A DNA stretch of 64,000 nt from Pseudomonas sp. IAC-BECa141 (GTDB taxonomy: Bacteria; Pseudomonadota; Gammaproteobacteria; Pseudomonadales; Pseudomonadaceae): NCBI RefSeq assembly GCF_020544405.1, contig NZ_CP065410.1:2914001-2978000 (forward strand), in the 5' to 3' direction. Below, piece after piece: positions 28,597-37,010 of the stretch. Within the stretch, counting starts at the first letter, position 1, and the number at the start of each line of letters is the position of its first letter. The notes under the pieces were generated by a model that was not told the DNA's origin, did no database searches, and saw nothing but the letters and a program-made list of their open reading frames with translations. The translations under genes and the position numbers were made by a program.

Positions 28597-29742
28597 ATGT
28601 TGCGTAAAACCCTTCTGGCCGGTCTATGTGCCAGCGCACTGATCTCAGCCCCGGCGTTCGCCGCCGCTCCCAAAGAGCTGCAAAGCGAGCAGGGCACCCT
28701 TGAAGTCACGACGATTACCCAAGGGCTCAAGCATCCATGGGCCTTGGCTTTCCTGCCGGATCGTCAGGGCATGCTGGTGACCGAACGCCCCGGTAACCTG
28801 CGGGTGGTGGATGCCGGCGGCAAGCTGTCTGCGCCGATCACCGGTGTACCGGACGTCTGGGCCAAGGGGCAGGGCGGATTGCTCGATGTGGTGCTGTCAC
28901 CGGATTTCAAACAGGATCGCCTCGTTTACCTGTCCTACGCCGAGGGCGGCGGTGCGGGTGACAAGGCCGGAACGGCGGTGGGGCGCGGGCGCCTTTCGGA
29001 TGACCTGAAAAGCCTGAAGGACTTCAACGTGATCTTCCGCCAGGAGCCGAAGCTGTCGGTCGGCAACCACTTCGGCTCGCGGCTGGTGTTTGACCGGGAT
29101 GGTTACCTGTTCATCACCCTGGGCGAAAACAATGACCGCCCGACCGCGCAGGATCTGGACAAGCTGCAAGGCAAGGTCGTGCGGATCTACCCCGACGGCA
29201 AAGTACCCGATGACAATCCCTTTGTCGGCCAGTCCGGCGTGCGCCCGGAGATCTGGTCCTACGGCCACCGCAATCCCCAGGGCGCCGCGCTCAACCCGTG
29301 GACCGGCACCGTTTGGGAAAACGAGCACGGTCCGCGCGGCGGCGATGAGGTGAACATCATCGAGCGCGGCAAGAACTACGGCTGGCCGCTGGCGACTCAC
29401 GGCATCAACTACTCCATGCAACCGATTCCGGAAGCCAAGGGCAAGACCGCCGAAGGCACGGTAGGGCCGCACCATGTCTGGGAAAAGTCCCCGGGCGTTA
29501 CCGGGATGGCGTTCTACGATGCCGATCGCTTCAAGCCGTGGCAGCACAACGTTTTCATCGGTGCGCTGGTGACGCAGGAACTGATCCGCCTGCAGTTCGA
29601 CGGCGACAGGGTGGTGCATGAAGAGCGCTTGCTGGGCGAACTGAAACAGCGGATCCGTGATGTGCGCCAAGGGCCGGATGGTTACCTCTATGTGCTGACC
29701 GATGAGTCCGACGGTTCGCTGTACAAAGTCGGACTCAAATGA
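28597..29742 (+). CDS. PQQ-dependent soluble aldose sugar dehydrogenase (YliI-type)
   Basis: 381 residues with a signal peptide (LLAGLCASALISAPAFA). Beta-propeller fold with the family marks HPWALAFLPD, GGLLDVVLSPDF, RLVFDRDGYLFITLGENND, YGHRNPQG and ENEHGPRGGDEVNIIERGKNYGWPL. The NPQG/HGPRGGDE region provides the PQQ and calcium ligands in the family. It oxidises aldoses in the periplasm. Start chosen at 28597 with AAAAGGAATCGTGC in front; an in-frame start 18 codons upstream would bury the signal peptide. Confidence 0.9.
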   Translation: MLRKTLLAGLCASALISAPAFAAAPKELQSEQGTLEVTTITQGLKHPWALAFLPDRQGMLVTERPGNLRVVDAGGKLSAPITGVPDVWAKGQGGLLDVVLSPDFKQDRLVYLSYAEGGGAGDKAGTAVGRGRLSDDLKSLKDFNVIFRQEPKLSVGNHFGSRLVFDRDGYLFITLGENNDRPTAQDLDKLQGKVVRIYPDGKVPDDNPFVGQSGVRPEIWSYGHRNPQGAALNPWTGTVWENEHGPRGGDEVNIIERGKNYGWPLATHGINYSMQPIPEAKGKTAEGTVGPHHVWEKSPGVTGMAFYDADRFKPWQHNVFIGALVTQELIRLQFDGDRVVHEERLLGELKQRIRDVRQGPDGYLYVLTDESDGSLYKVGLK

Positions 29743-29747
29743 ATCCT

Positions 29748-30851
29748 TCATGCGGATGAGCGGGCATAGAGCACAACCGCCGCCCGCAATTTGCCACGAC
29801 CGAAGCGGCACATCTTCTCGAACTCCCCATGGCTGACCGGCACGTGCTGGCAGTCCATGGGCTGACGGTGCTGGCTGTGATCGACATCCGGGTCGTGCAG
29901 GTAGACAAAGTCTTCATCGCAGTCGGTGACGATTACCCAGTGCGGCGACTTGGAACGAGTCAGGCGATAGCTGCTGATCAGCACCAGAGGCTGCCCACCG
30001 TCGGCCAGTAGCGCCGGCAGGTCCTGCGTTCCGCCAATGAGTTGAACGACATCGGAGTCGTTCAGCTGCGCCATGAACTCGTCGTGCACCAGGCGCATGA
30101 CGTCTTTTTTATGCGCGTCCCGCACTCCGTCGAGAAACAGCGGGCCGGTCATGCTCAGTTGCAAACGCACTGTAAAACCCCGGCGCCAGGCCGCCAGTGC
30201 CAGGCCTTGCGGGCTGCAACCGCCGTGGCCGGCGGTCATGAACACCGTGGTTGCCTCGCGCCACAACTGCAATTCCTCGCGTCGCTCCAGCAAGCGATCG
30301 GCTTGCAACGCCCCCATGGCCATCAGCAGGCAGGCCGGGCCGCAGGTGAAATCGGTGGTTTGGCGGTAATAGGGGACCTTGATGTCGCGTGAATCGCGGT
30401 GCTGGAGAATGCGTTTCTCCAGCCGCAGCGCGTCGGCGTGATCCTCGTAGTAGTCATGGATCAGCGCGAAGCGCCGGTAGCCGTTGCGCTCATACAGGGC
30501 AATGGCGGCGGGATTGTCGGTGCGCACTTCCAGCCGCAGGTACGCGCAATCGTGCTCAAGCGCACAGGCCTCGATCCGTTGCAGCAGTTGTTTGCCCAGA
30601 CCGCCGCCGCGCGCTTCGGGCGCAATCGCAATGGAATACAGCCGGGCCAGTGAAGTGCCGCGATGAAACAGCACCAGCGCATAACCGGCCAGTTGTCCCT
30701 CGCGTTCGGCCACCCACAATTGCCCGTGTGCCCGGGTGATCATCCATTGGAAACTGCGGCGCGTGAGCCGGTCTGTGGTGAAACAGTGCATCTCCAGCGT
30801 GAGCAATGCTGGCAAATCCTCAACGACTGCCAGGCGAAAAACAGCATTCAT
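29748..30851 (-). CDS. GNAT acetyltransferase fused to C39-like cysteine peptidase
   Basis: 367 residues. Residues 1-150 are a GNAT fold with acetyl-CoA motif RGGGLGKQ (81-88) and EVRTDNPAAIALYERNGYRR, the RimI-like signature. Residues about 155-367 are a papain-like C39 domain: Cys170 in TDFTCGPAC, His304 in SPHWVIV and Asp320 in LHDPDVD. No signal peptide, so cytosolic. Start at 30851 (MNAVFRLA) has GGTGG in front. It is divergent from the ATP-grasp ligase at 30944. The pair corresponds to a type predicted by comparative genomics (Iyer, Aravind and colleagues) as an amidoligase-linked peptide-tagging or peptide-synthesis system. What it acts on is unknown. Confidence 0.88.
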   Translation of the reverse strand: MNAVFRLAVVEDLPALLTLEMHCFTTDRLTRRSFQWMITRAHGQLWVAEREGQLAGYALVLFHRGTSLARLYSIAIAPEARGGGLGKQLLQRIEACALEHDCAYLRLEVRTDNPAAIALYERNGYRRFALIHDYYEDHADALRLEKRILQHRDSRDIKVPYYRQTTDFTCGPACLLMAMGALQADRLLERREELQLWREATTVFMTAGHGGCSPQGLALAAWRRGFTVRLQLSMTGPLFLDGVRDAHKKDVMRLVHDEFMAQLNDSDVVQLIGGTQDLPALLADGGQPLVLISSYRLTRSKSPHWVIVTDCDEDFVYLHDPDVDHSQHRQPMDCQHVPVSHGEFEKMCRFGRGKLRAAVVLYARSSA

Positions 30852-30943
30852 ATGACCACCGTAAAAGTTGCGTAACGAAACGGGACTTTCGAAAAACTTC
30901 GTGCTTAATAGAAAAGGTCTTGTTCTCCAACGGATCAATTTCT

Positions 30944-32518
30944 ATGTCAGCGGTACAGGGTCATTGGCGCGAAGTATCCATTCAAAGTTTGCCACCGGCA
31001 ACTTATTTAAAACCGCAGATCAGAACTTCCAGCCAAGTGTTGATCATCGTCGAACGCAAGGAAGACTGGGCTTCGTATTTTCCCAGCGAGGACATCCTGA
31101 CGGCCCAGGAATACCTCGAACAACCACCCGACAACGAGCAGGGAAAACGGGTGCAGGTGATCAATCTGTGCCGAAGTTACAAGTACCTGGGCCACGGCTA
31201 CTACTGCTCGCTGCTGGCCGAGGCCCGGGGGCACAAGGTGATTCCTTCGGTGCGGACCATCAGCGAGCTGACCCGAAAATCTCTTTATGGTCTGGCCCTG
31301 GATGACCTGGATAAAACCCTGGAAAAAGCCCTCAGCCATCATCTCTATAGCGATACCGAAGGTTTTACCCTCACACTTTATTTCGGCAAAACGCATATCG
31401 AACCGTTGCAGGATCTCGCCCGGCAATTATTCGAAGTATTCCCGTGTCCGATTCTGTTAGTTGAATTTCGCCGAACTAACGGTTGGCACATCGAAGGTAT
31501 AAAATCCGGTGCCTTGCATAAGTTGCGTGACGATCAGGAAGACCAGTTCGCCAATGCGCTGGACGGCTTCAGTCGCAAGATCTGGCGAGTTCCGCGTTCG
31601 CCGCAAGTGGCGCGTTATGACCTGGCGATCCTGCATGATCCGCAGGAGGCGTTACCGCCGTCCAACGCTCGGGCACTGGAAAACTTTGTGCGGGTCGGCA
31701 AGGGCATGGGCATCGATGTCGAACTGATCGAACGCAAGGACTACGCAAGGCTGGCCGAATACGACGGCTTGCTGATCCGCGAGACCACTAGCGTCGACAA
31801 CCACACTTACCGCTTCGCCAAGAAGGCCGAAAGTGAGGGGCTGGTGGTGATGGATGATCCGACGTCGATCCTGCGCTGCACAAATAAGGTCTATCTCACG
31901 GATCTGCTCAACAGCCATCAACTGGGCATGCCGGCTACGGAAATCCTCTACAAGGAACGACCCGAAGATTTCGAGCGAGTCGGCGAGCGCCTCGGCTTTC
32001 CACTGGTATTGAAGATCCCGGATGGTTGCTTCTCCCGTGGCGTGATCAAGGTCGAGAGCCAGCAGGCCTTGCTGGACGCCACCGCCGAGCTGTTCGAACA
32101 TTCGGTGTTGTTGCTGGCCCAGGAGTTTTTTTACACCGAGTACGACTGGCGCATCGGCGTGCTCAACCGCAAACCGATCTTTGCCTGCCAGTACTTCATG
32201 TCCAAGGGCCATTGGCAGATTTACAACCACAAGGCCAAGGGCCAGGACGTCAACGGCGAGTGCCGCACGTTGGCGATCCACGAAGCACCGCGCGCGGTGG
32301 TGGAACTGGCGGTGAAGACCGCCAACCTGATCGGCGACGGACTTTACGGCGTCGATTTGAAACAGGCGGGCGACAAGGTGGTGGTGATCGAGGTCAACGA
32401 CAACCCGAACCTCGACGCCGGCATCGAAGACGCTTATTTGCAGGACGATCTGTATTCACTCGTGTTGGAAGAATTTGTGCGGCGCCTCGAACTCAAGCGC
32501 CGTGGCCAGGCCTGGTGA
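30944..32518 (+). CDS. RimK-type ATP-grasp ligase with RLAN N-terminal domain
   Basis: 524 residues. The N-terminal domain (about 25-190, including QVLIIVERKEDWASYFP and VINLCRSYKYLGHGYYCSLLAEARGHKV) is the RLAN domain found before RimK-like ATP-grasp modules. The ATP-grasp fold follows (about 290-510), with PLVLKIPDGCFSRGVIKV and KVVVIEVNDNPNLDAG carrying the Mg/ATP residues. Such ligases join amino acids to peptide or protein carboxyls. The start at 30944 has a weak RBS (CGGATC). Divergent from the GNAT/C39 gene over only 92 bp, an AT-rich gap that should contain both promoters. The CorA-type gene follows after 7 bases. Confidence 0.87.
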   Translation: MSAVQGHWREVSIQSLPPATYLKPQIRTSSQVLIIVERKEDWASYFPSEDILTAQEYLEQPPDNEQGKRVQVINLCRSYKYLGHGYYCSLLAEARGHKVIPSVRTISELTRKSLYGLALDDLDKTLEKALSHHLYSDTEGFTLTLYFGKTHIEPLQDLARQLFEVFPCPILLVEFRRTNGWHIEGIKSGALHKLRDDQEDQFANALDGFSRKIWRVPRSPQVARYDLAILHDPQEALPPSNARALENFVRVGKGMGIDVELIERKDYARLAEYDGLLIRETTSVDNHTYRFAKKAESEGLVVMDDPTSILRCTNKVYLTDLLNSHQLGMPATEILYKERPEDFERVGERLGFPLVLKIPDGCFSRGVIKVESQQALLDATAELFEHSVLLLAQEFFYTEYDWRIGVLNRKPIFACQYFMSKGHWQIYNHKAKGQDVNGECRTLAIHEAPRAVVELAVKTANLIGDGLYGVDLKQAGDKVVVIEVNDNPNLDAGIEDAYLQDDLYSLVLEEFVRRLELKRRGQAW

Positions 32519-32525
32519 CCGGCCG

Positions 32526-33449
32526 ATGATCAACAGCTTTGCACTCAATCACGGCGCCTTGCAGCGGGTCGAGCGACTGGACGCCGAGGTGATGCTGTTC
32601 AGCGACCCGGACGCTGCCGAGCGCGATTTGCTCCACAGTCACTTCAAACTCGATGAACACGCGCTGGCCTCGGCGCTGGACCCGGACGAGGTGTCGCGGA
32701 TTGAATTCCATCCCGATCATCTGTTCCTGATCTGGAAGCGCCCGGAGAACTATTCCGGCGGCGGCAGCCTGGCCTTCGAGGTGTCGTCGTGCGGATTGCT
32801 GTTTTCACCAGGTCAGTTGCTGTTGATCGCCACCGACGACACGCCGCTGCACGGTCTCGGCACGGGCCGACCACTCAATACGCCGCTGGATGTGTTGCTG
32901 GACCTGCTGTTCAACAACATCCATCACTACCTTGGGCACTTGAAGGTGATCAAACTGGTCGCCCGGGAGTTGCAGCAGAAATTCAACGCCTCGATGCAGA
33001 ACCAGCATCTGGTGCAGATGTTCAACCTCAGCGAAAGCCTGATCTATTACATCAACGCCCTGCACAGCAATGGCGCGGTACTCACACGCCTGCGCAATCA
33101 CGCGGAAAAACAGCATTTCGGCAGCGAAGCAATTGGCCTGATCGACGATCTGATCATCGAAAACAACCAGTGCTACAAGCAGGCGGAAATCTACTCGACG
33201 GTGTTCTCCGGGCTGATCGACGCTCGGGGCAACCTGATGAACAACAGCATGAACAACCTGCTGCGCAAACTCACGTTGATCAACGTGGTGTTCCTGCCGC
33301 TCAACCTGATTGCGAGCATTGGCGGCATGTCGGAATTCAGCATGATGACCGCCGGCACGCCATGGTGGGTGTCGTACCCGTTATTCCTGGCGGCGATGCT
33401 GTTGGGGGCGGGCGGGATGCTGTTCGGGCTCAGGCGGCTGGCGAAATGA
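32526..33449 (+). CDS. CorA/ZntB-family divalent metal transporter
   Basis: 307 residues. Cytoplasmic N-terminal alpha/beta domain, long helix, then two C-terminal membrane helices (about 250-270 and 283-303). The loop between them reads IGGMSEFS where CorA and ZntB proteins normally have GMN. The gene starts 7 bases after the ATP-grasp stop, so it is probably in the same operon. In CorA the GMN loop selects hydrated cations; Ser instead of Asn may alter ion choice. Mg, Zn or Co cannot be distinguished here. Confidence 0.85.
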   Translation: MINSFALNHGALQRVERLDAEVMLFSDPDAAERDLLHSHFKLDEHALASALDPDEVSRIEFHPDHLFLIWKRPENYSGGGSLAFEVSSCGLLFSPGQLLLIATDDTPLHGLGTGRPLNTPLDVLLDLLFNNIHHYLGHLKVIKLVARELQQKFNASMQNQHLVQMFNLSESLIYYINALHSNGAVLTRLRNHAEKQHFGSEAIGLIDDLIIENNQCYKQAEIYSTVFSGLIDARGNLMNNSMNNLLRKLTLINVVFLPLNLIASIGGMSEFSMMTAGTPWWVSYPLFLAAMLLGAGGMLFGLRRLAK

Positions 33450-33768
33450 CCGGGGCCGGGCGTTTGCGATCCTGCAGGCCCCGAACAACCAGGTACAACA
33501 ACGGCCCGACTGATACAAACACCGCCGTCAGCAACAGATACGGCACCACTGACCAGCCCGACTGCCCACGCTTGCGCGCGTCCTTGTACATCCAGACGCC
33601 GGCCAGTGTTGCCAGCAGATAGAGATCGATTACCACCTGCGCAGTGTCCGGCCGCGACATCAGGCTGATGCCGAAGTCGATCAGCGATTGCTCGGCTTGC
33701 AGCATCACGGAAACGGTGTAGCCGCTGAAGGCAATCAATGCAGTGAGGGGCAGGGCGATGGACATCAT
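33430..33768 (-). CDS. DUF2834-like membrane protein
   Basis: 112 residues with three membrane segments (about 1-22, 45-62, 76-98) and a basic loop YKDARKRGQSGWSVVPY typical of the DUF2834-like family. AAGGAAGGATTA precedes the ATG. Its 3' end overlaps that of the convergent CorA-type gene by 20 bases. Function unknown. Confidence 0.65.
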   Translation of the reverse strand: MMSIALPLTALIAFSGYTVSVMLQAEQSLIDFGISLMSRPDTAQVVIDLYLLATLAGVWMYKDARKRGQSGWSVVPYLLLTAVFVSVGPLLYLVVRGLQDRKRPAPVISPAA

Positions 33769-33838
33769 TAATCCTTCCTTGGTCAGATGAGTCGGAGTTT
33801 CCGGCAGAGCAGCTGTCAGCCGTTGGCAGTTGAAGCAT

Positions 33839-34144
33839 TCAGGGCAGCAGTGGGCGCAGAAAACTGCGTTCGTAGCTGACGATGAACTTCTTTTCGACCA
33901 GATCGGCCACCAGTGCCGTGCTTTCCGGGTCGGTCAGTGCGATGTGGCGATAGCTTTCGTAATCCGCCAGCGACGGGAAACTGAACAGGCAATACGCGAT
34001 ATTGCTCGCGCCTTCCGAGGGCAGGAAGTAGCCGTGATGCGTTCCGCCCAGCCGTTCGACGATGCCGAGCCAAGTCTTGGCGTAGGCTTCGAATGCGTCC
34101 AGCTGGTAGGGGTCAATCACGTATCTGACGTGGCAGGTAATCAA
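33839..34144 (-). CDS. NIPSNAP family protein
   Basis: 101 residues starting from TTG at 34144 (ITCHVRYVIDPYQLDAFEAYA), with AAGGAGC eight bases upstream. The ferredoxin-like NIPSNAP/dabb fold is recognised from GGTHHGYFLPSEGASNIA and YESYRHIALTDPES. Homologues have oxygenase-like or stress roles that are poorly defined. It follows ecotin by 20 bases on the same strand and is probably in the same transcript. Confidence 0.82.
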   Translation of the reverse strand: MITCHVRYVIDPYQLDAFEAYAKTWLGIVERLGGTHHGYFLPSEGASNIAYCLFSFPSLADYESYRHIALTDPESTALVADLVEKKFIVSYERSFLRPLLP

Positions 34145-34164
34145 TGCCGCTGCTCCTTGGCGAG

Positions 34165-34650
34165 TTACTCGGGAATGGCGGTGCCGACTTTTTCCGAGGC
34201 CGACCAGATGCGATAACGCACTTCGACGTCCGACGGTGCGTAAACCACGATTGGCAGCTTGCTGTTGTAGCGCACGGTGAAGCCGTCACCGATGACCGGT
34301 ACGAACGCACGCTTTTTCTGGGTGCCGGGTGGGCAGGCCATCAGGGTGCTCATCGGGCCGCTGACTTTTTCCAGGCGATAGAACGGATAGCCCCAGCCTT
34401 CGAGGTTTTTCTCTTCGAGGGTGCCGCCCAGGCGCTGGCGGTTGCAGTCGACTTCGAGGGTCTTGCCGGCGAGGATTTCGACTTTGAAGTTTTCTTCCTG
34501 GGCCTGTTGCGGCAGGTGGATGACTTGGCGCGTGAAGCCCGCTTCAGCCTTCGGATAAGGCGCGGTGTCTTCAAGCTTGGCGGCGTGGGTGAGGGTGGAC
34601 AGGCTGGCGAGCATCAGGCCGGCGGTCGCGTAAACAGTGAAATTTCCCAT
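34165..34650 (-). CDS. eco: Ecotin, periplasmic serine protease inhibitor
   Basis: 161 residues with a signal peptide (about 1-23). Clear ecotin family pattern: [38 protein letters not shown] and [21 protein letters not shown]. The disulphide cysteines are present (VDC and MAC). The inhibitory loop reads STLMAC, so the P1 position, Met84 in E. coli ecotin, is Leu here. Ecotin is a dimer that protects the cell from host or self serine proteases in the periplasm. CAGGAGGCTTCA precedes the ATG. Confidence 0.93.
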   Translation of the reverse strand: MGNFTVYATAGLMLASLSTLTHAAKLEDTAPYPKAEAGFTRQVIHLPQQAQEENFKVEILAGKTLEVDCNRQRLGGTLEEKNLEGWGYPFYRLEKVSGPMSTLMACPPGTQKKRAFVPVIGDGFTVRYNSKLPIVVYAPSDVEVRYRIWSASEKVGTAIPE

Positions 34651-35020
34651 TGAAGCCTCCTGGCGGGTGTACGTTGGTTGACGGGCATTCTCACTGTCAC
34701 AGGGGATGAATGCAAACCGCCAGCCGCATGCAAATTGCAGTGCCTGCACGATCGGATCTTGCATTTTGCAACTGGCCAGTTGCCTGTCTTTTTGCCAAGT
34801 CATTGATTTGCAAGGAGGTGAATGCAACCTGATGAAAGGCACGTTTTATGCGTTGATTTGGTGCAGCGCACCGAGTTTGGGCGCCTACACTCCAATGGGC
34901 TTTCGCAGTACAGCCGCTTGTCACACCCAAGGATTCAGCGGGGATACACCCGTGGGAAACTGTGGCAACGGTCGACGTGAATACTTGATTGGCAGTCTCA
35001 CAGTAAGGAGAGGTTTCGCC
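34651..35020. other. 370-bp divergent intergenic region, ecotin / DUF1652
   Basis: No gene is convincing. A strong Shine-Dalgarno-like AGGAGGTG at about 34815 opens into frames without recognisable family similarity, and one of these runs into the DUF1652 frame. A perfect palindrome lies at 34768-34783, listed separately. Confidence 0.5.
34768..34783. promoter_or_regulatory. Perfect 16-bp palindrome, candidate operator
   Basis: GCAACTGGCCAGTTGC is fully self-complementary and lies about 118 bp upstream of ecotin and 237 bp upstream of the DUF1652 gene. With no loop it is more like a dimeric regulator site than a terminator. No cognate regulator is adjacent. Confidence 0.4.
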
Positions 35021-35287
35021 ATGTTTCTGTCTGCCTTGGAACTCCGCAACATCATTGAAAGCAGCTTTCTACCGAAACGCTGTCAGTGCACGCTGTCCCC
35101 GGATCTGTCGATGACCGTCAAGGTGTATGGCGATCACAAGACCGATCAGGTTGAGCTGCTGGTGAGTGGCATTGATGCCAGTCATCTGAACAGCTGTCGC
35201 GAAATCAACGGCCTGATCGCCGGGTTGCGCTCGGATCTTGCGCAACAATCGGCAATCCATTCAGTGCCGCGATCCCGAGTCGTTTAA
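35021..35287 (+). CDS. DUF1652 family protein
   Basis: 88 residues starting MFLSALELRNIIESSFLPKRC, the hallmark N-terminus of this Pseudomonas family, with the pattern TLSPDLSMTVKVYG and ISREINGLIAGLRSDL-like end. Role unknown. TAAGGAGAGGTTTCGCC is a good RBS; a longer in-frame start upstream was rejected. It overlaps the convergent membrane gene by four bases. Confidence 0.8.
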   Translation: MFLSALELRNIIESSFLPKRCQCTLSPDLSMTVKVYGDHKTDQVELLVSGIDASHLNSCREINGLIAGLRSDLAQQSAIHSVPRSRVV

Positions 35288-35682
35288 CTGACTGTTTCAC
35301 CCAGTTCGACCGTCACGCGCCGGGCCTGCAAGAAGCCAAGGCCCAGCGCGAACTCTACCAGCACCGCGAGCAGAATCCCGGGGCCGGCGTGGCCGTTGAG
35401 CCATTCAGCAAAACCCAGCACCGCCAGGCCAAAACAGCCGACGATAAAGCCGTTGCTCAGCGCATTACGCGCGATCGACACCGGGGCGTTGCGCACCAGA
35501 TAAAACATCACCCCCAGCGCCGCAAACAGCACCGCCATGCGTCGTGCAACAAATCCTGCTGCCTCTGTGTACTCAATACTCCAGATCGCCAGCAACATCT
35601 GTGGCGCCAGCCCCCACGCCAAAGACAGCAGAAAACACAGGGAGAAAGTGAGGGTCGAGAGCGTGCGAAACGACAACTGCAT
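35284..35682 (-). CDS. Small integral membrane protein, unknown function
   Basis: 132 residues with four predicted membrane helices (about 7-28, 45-62, 76-94, 101-118), ending in a hydrophilic tail (LQARRVTVELGETVS). No motif I recognise beyond a general resemblance to small multi-helix Pseudomonas membrane proteins. The 3' ends of this gene and the DUF1652 gene overlap (35284-35287). Confidence 0.55.
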   Translation of the reverse strand: MQLSFRTLSTLTFSLCFLLSLAWGLAPQMLLAIWSIEYTEAAGFVARRMAVLFAALGVMFYLVRNAPVSIARNALSNGFIVGCFGLAVLGFAEWLNGHAGPGILLAVLVEFALGLGFLQARRVTVELGETVS

Positions 35683-35772
35683 GGCGAATCCTTGCGGCAG
35701 TGAGGAGGGCCCCGAGCATACCCTTCGAGACCCGTGTTCGCCTACCGCAAAGCCGCAAATCAGAGCTTTCTG

Positions 35773-36033
35773 TCAGTTTTGGAAGCTGCACGCGTCAGAT
35801 AATTTCCGGTAACTGATTTGCTCGGGTTTGCCGGCGTTGTCGATGTACTTCATGTCGGCGGTGATGACCTTGCATTCCTGTGTCGGCGGCTCAGTCAGGG
35901 ATACCACTTTGGCGACATGCAACGGCATGCCGTATTCATAGGGAACAGCCTTGGCGGTGTCATTGGCCTGGGCCAGCCCGGCAAACGCGGTGCAGGCGAG
36001 GGCAGTGGTGAGCAGGAACGGACGAATGTTCAT
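35773..36033 (-). CDS. DUF2790 family periplasmic protein
   Basis: 86 residues from MNIRPFLLTTALACTAFAGLAQA, a signal peptide. The mature part has the DUF2790 pattern YEYGMPLHVAKVVSL, QECKVITADMKYIDNAG and a terminal SDACSFQN, with two Cys likely forming a disulphide. Small Pseudomonas periplasmic family, sometimes metal-responsive (copper). The start at 36033 is chosen to begin with the signal peptide. Confidence 0.8.
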   Translation of the reverse strand: MNIRPFLLTTALACTAFAGLAQANDTAKAVPYEYGMPLHVAKVVSLTEPPTQECKVITADMKYIDNAGKPEQISYRKLSDACSFQN

Positions 36034-36527
36034 GATGGACTCCGGTGCGACGGAAAATGAGTTCGGCATGTTGCAAGCCAAACCTGCCGCACTGGGCATC
36101 AGCCAGGGACTGAGGGCGTGCGGTTCAGTAGAGTTTTTGACCGCGGCGTTAAGCGATGGTTAACCGGGCTGAACGCCGGCTGTCCGGACGGGGATTGTTT
36201 CACGGGGGAGTCTCGGCGGATTCCTACAAGGGTGGATGCCTTGTCTGCTTTCGGGGGCTGGAGTGGGGCGGTTATGGTTTGGTGTCGCTGCAAAATCAGC
36301 GGCTTAGGTTTGGTCACCTAACGTAATCACCTGTGCATGTGTGCCATTATTCGCCCCGACGAACATTCGTGTCCGTGGAGTGCATTGCTGTGGCGGCTGT
36401 GTGCAGGGTCGCCTTCGGGCGAGCCGAGTCAGGTGGTTCTCGGTTGACCAAGCCTGTTCACAGTCCGCCTCCCCATCGTTTGGTCACGGTGCTGGCGGTT
36501 ACTTTCAAGCTGCCTTGAGTAATTCCA
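36034..36527. other. 494-bp gene-free stretch with hairpins, upstream of DUF3077 gene
   Basis: No credible gene. The right part carries two adjacent hairpins (see 36409-36443) and a repeated TTGGTCAC. The left part would hold the DUF2790 promoter. Confidence 0.5.
36409..36443 (+). ncRNA. Candidate structured leader upstream of DUF3077 gene
   Basis: Hairpin 1: TCGCC (36409-36413), UUCG-type tetraloop TTCG, GGCGA (36418-36422). Hairpin 2: CCGAG (36424-36428) and CTCGG (36439-36443) with a 10-base loop. The two stand back to back about 85 bases before the next start codon. This could be a leader or sRNA element; no known family is recognised. Confidence 0.3.
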
Positions 36528-36824
36528 ATGCCAATCCTGAAACTAAGCTCCTCCCGCTATCTCCCGCTCAACAGCGGCGTCACCGACAGCGCACCGCTGG
36601 TCATCGACACCCAAGCCAACCCCCAAGACATCTTCGAAGCCGCCGTCCAGCGCGTACGCGCCGCCGCCGACCTGCTCGAAACCCTGCACTGCCTGTGCTT
36701 CAAACACGCCGATGTCCAGGACATTCCCCACATCACCCATGCGCTATACCTGCTGACGCAGGATGGCAGTGATTTGCTGCAAGTTGCGCAGCAGAAAATG
36801 TTGAGCTGGCAGGCTCCGGTTTGA
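36528..36824 (+). CDS. DUF3077-like small protein
   Basis: 98 residues. The C-terminal half (DIFEAAVQRVRAAADLLETL and ITHALYLLTQDGSDLLQ) resembles the helical DUF3077 family of pseudomonads, which often lies near small-toxin or stress genes. No signal peptide. No strong RBS precedes the ATG (AGTAATTCC), so the level is likely low or the leader matters. Followed by a hairpin at 36849. Confidence 0.6.
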   Translation: MPILKLSSSRYLPLNSGVTDSAPLVIDTQANPQDIFEAAVQRVRAAADLLETLHCLCFKHADVQDIPHITHALYLLTQDGSDLLQVAQQKMLSWQAPV

Positions 36825-36848
36825 TGGTTTGAAAAGCGGCCTAGTATT

Positions 36849-36875
36849 CACGGGCAGAAGCATTATCTGCCCGTG
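36849..36875 (+). terminator. Hairpin after DUF3077 gene
   Basis: Perfect 10-bp stem CACGGGCAGA (36849-36858) / TCTGCCCGTG (36866-36875) with a 7-base loop, 24 bases after the stop. Not followed by a T-run, so termination is moderately supported. Confidence 0.5.
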
Positions 36876-37010
36876 ATGCTGTTGGAGGCTTTCGATGAGC
36901 TAAAGGCGAGGCTCTTCATCCGGGACTGGATCATTTATGAAATCAAAGATATCCAAACTAGTCTGTCAGGGGCAATTTGAGCCTAACCTTAGACTATCCT
37001 TACTTCGACT

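Noticed and set aside
34835..35020. Upstream in-frame start for the DUF1652 gene ([12 protein letters not shown]...) with AGGAGGTG in front
   Set aside because: The extension is Cys-rich and unlike the family, whose members start at MxLSxLELRxIIE; a good RBS precedes 35021.
36876..36980. Possible 34-codon frame after the DUF3077 gene (MLLEAFDELKARLFIRDW)
   Set aside because: No RBS, overlaps the terminator-like hairpin and no family recognised; the in-frame relation to the upstream gene is interesting but unsupported.
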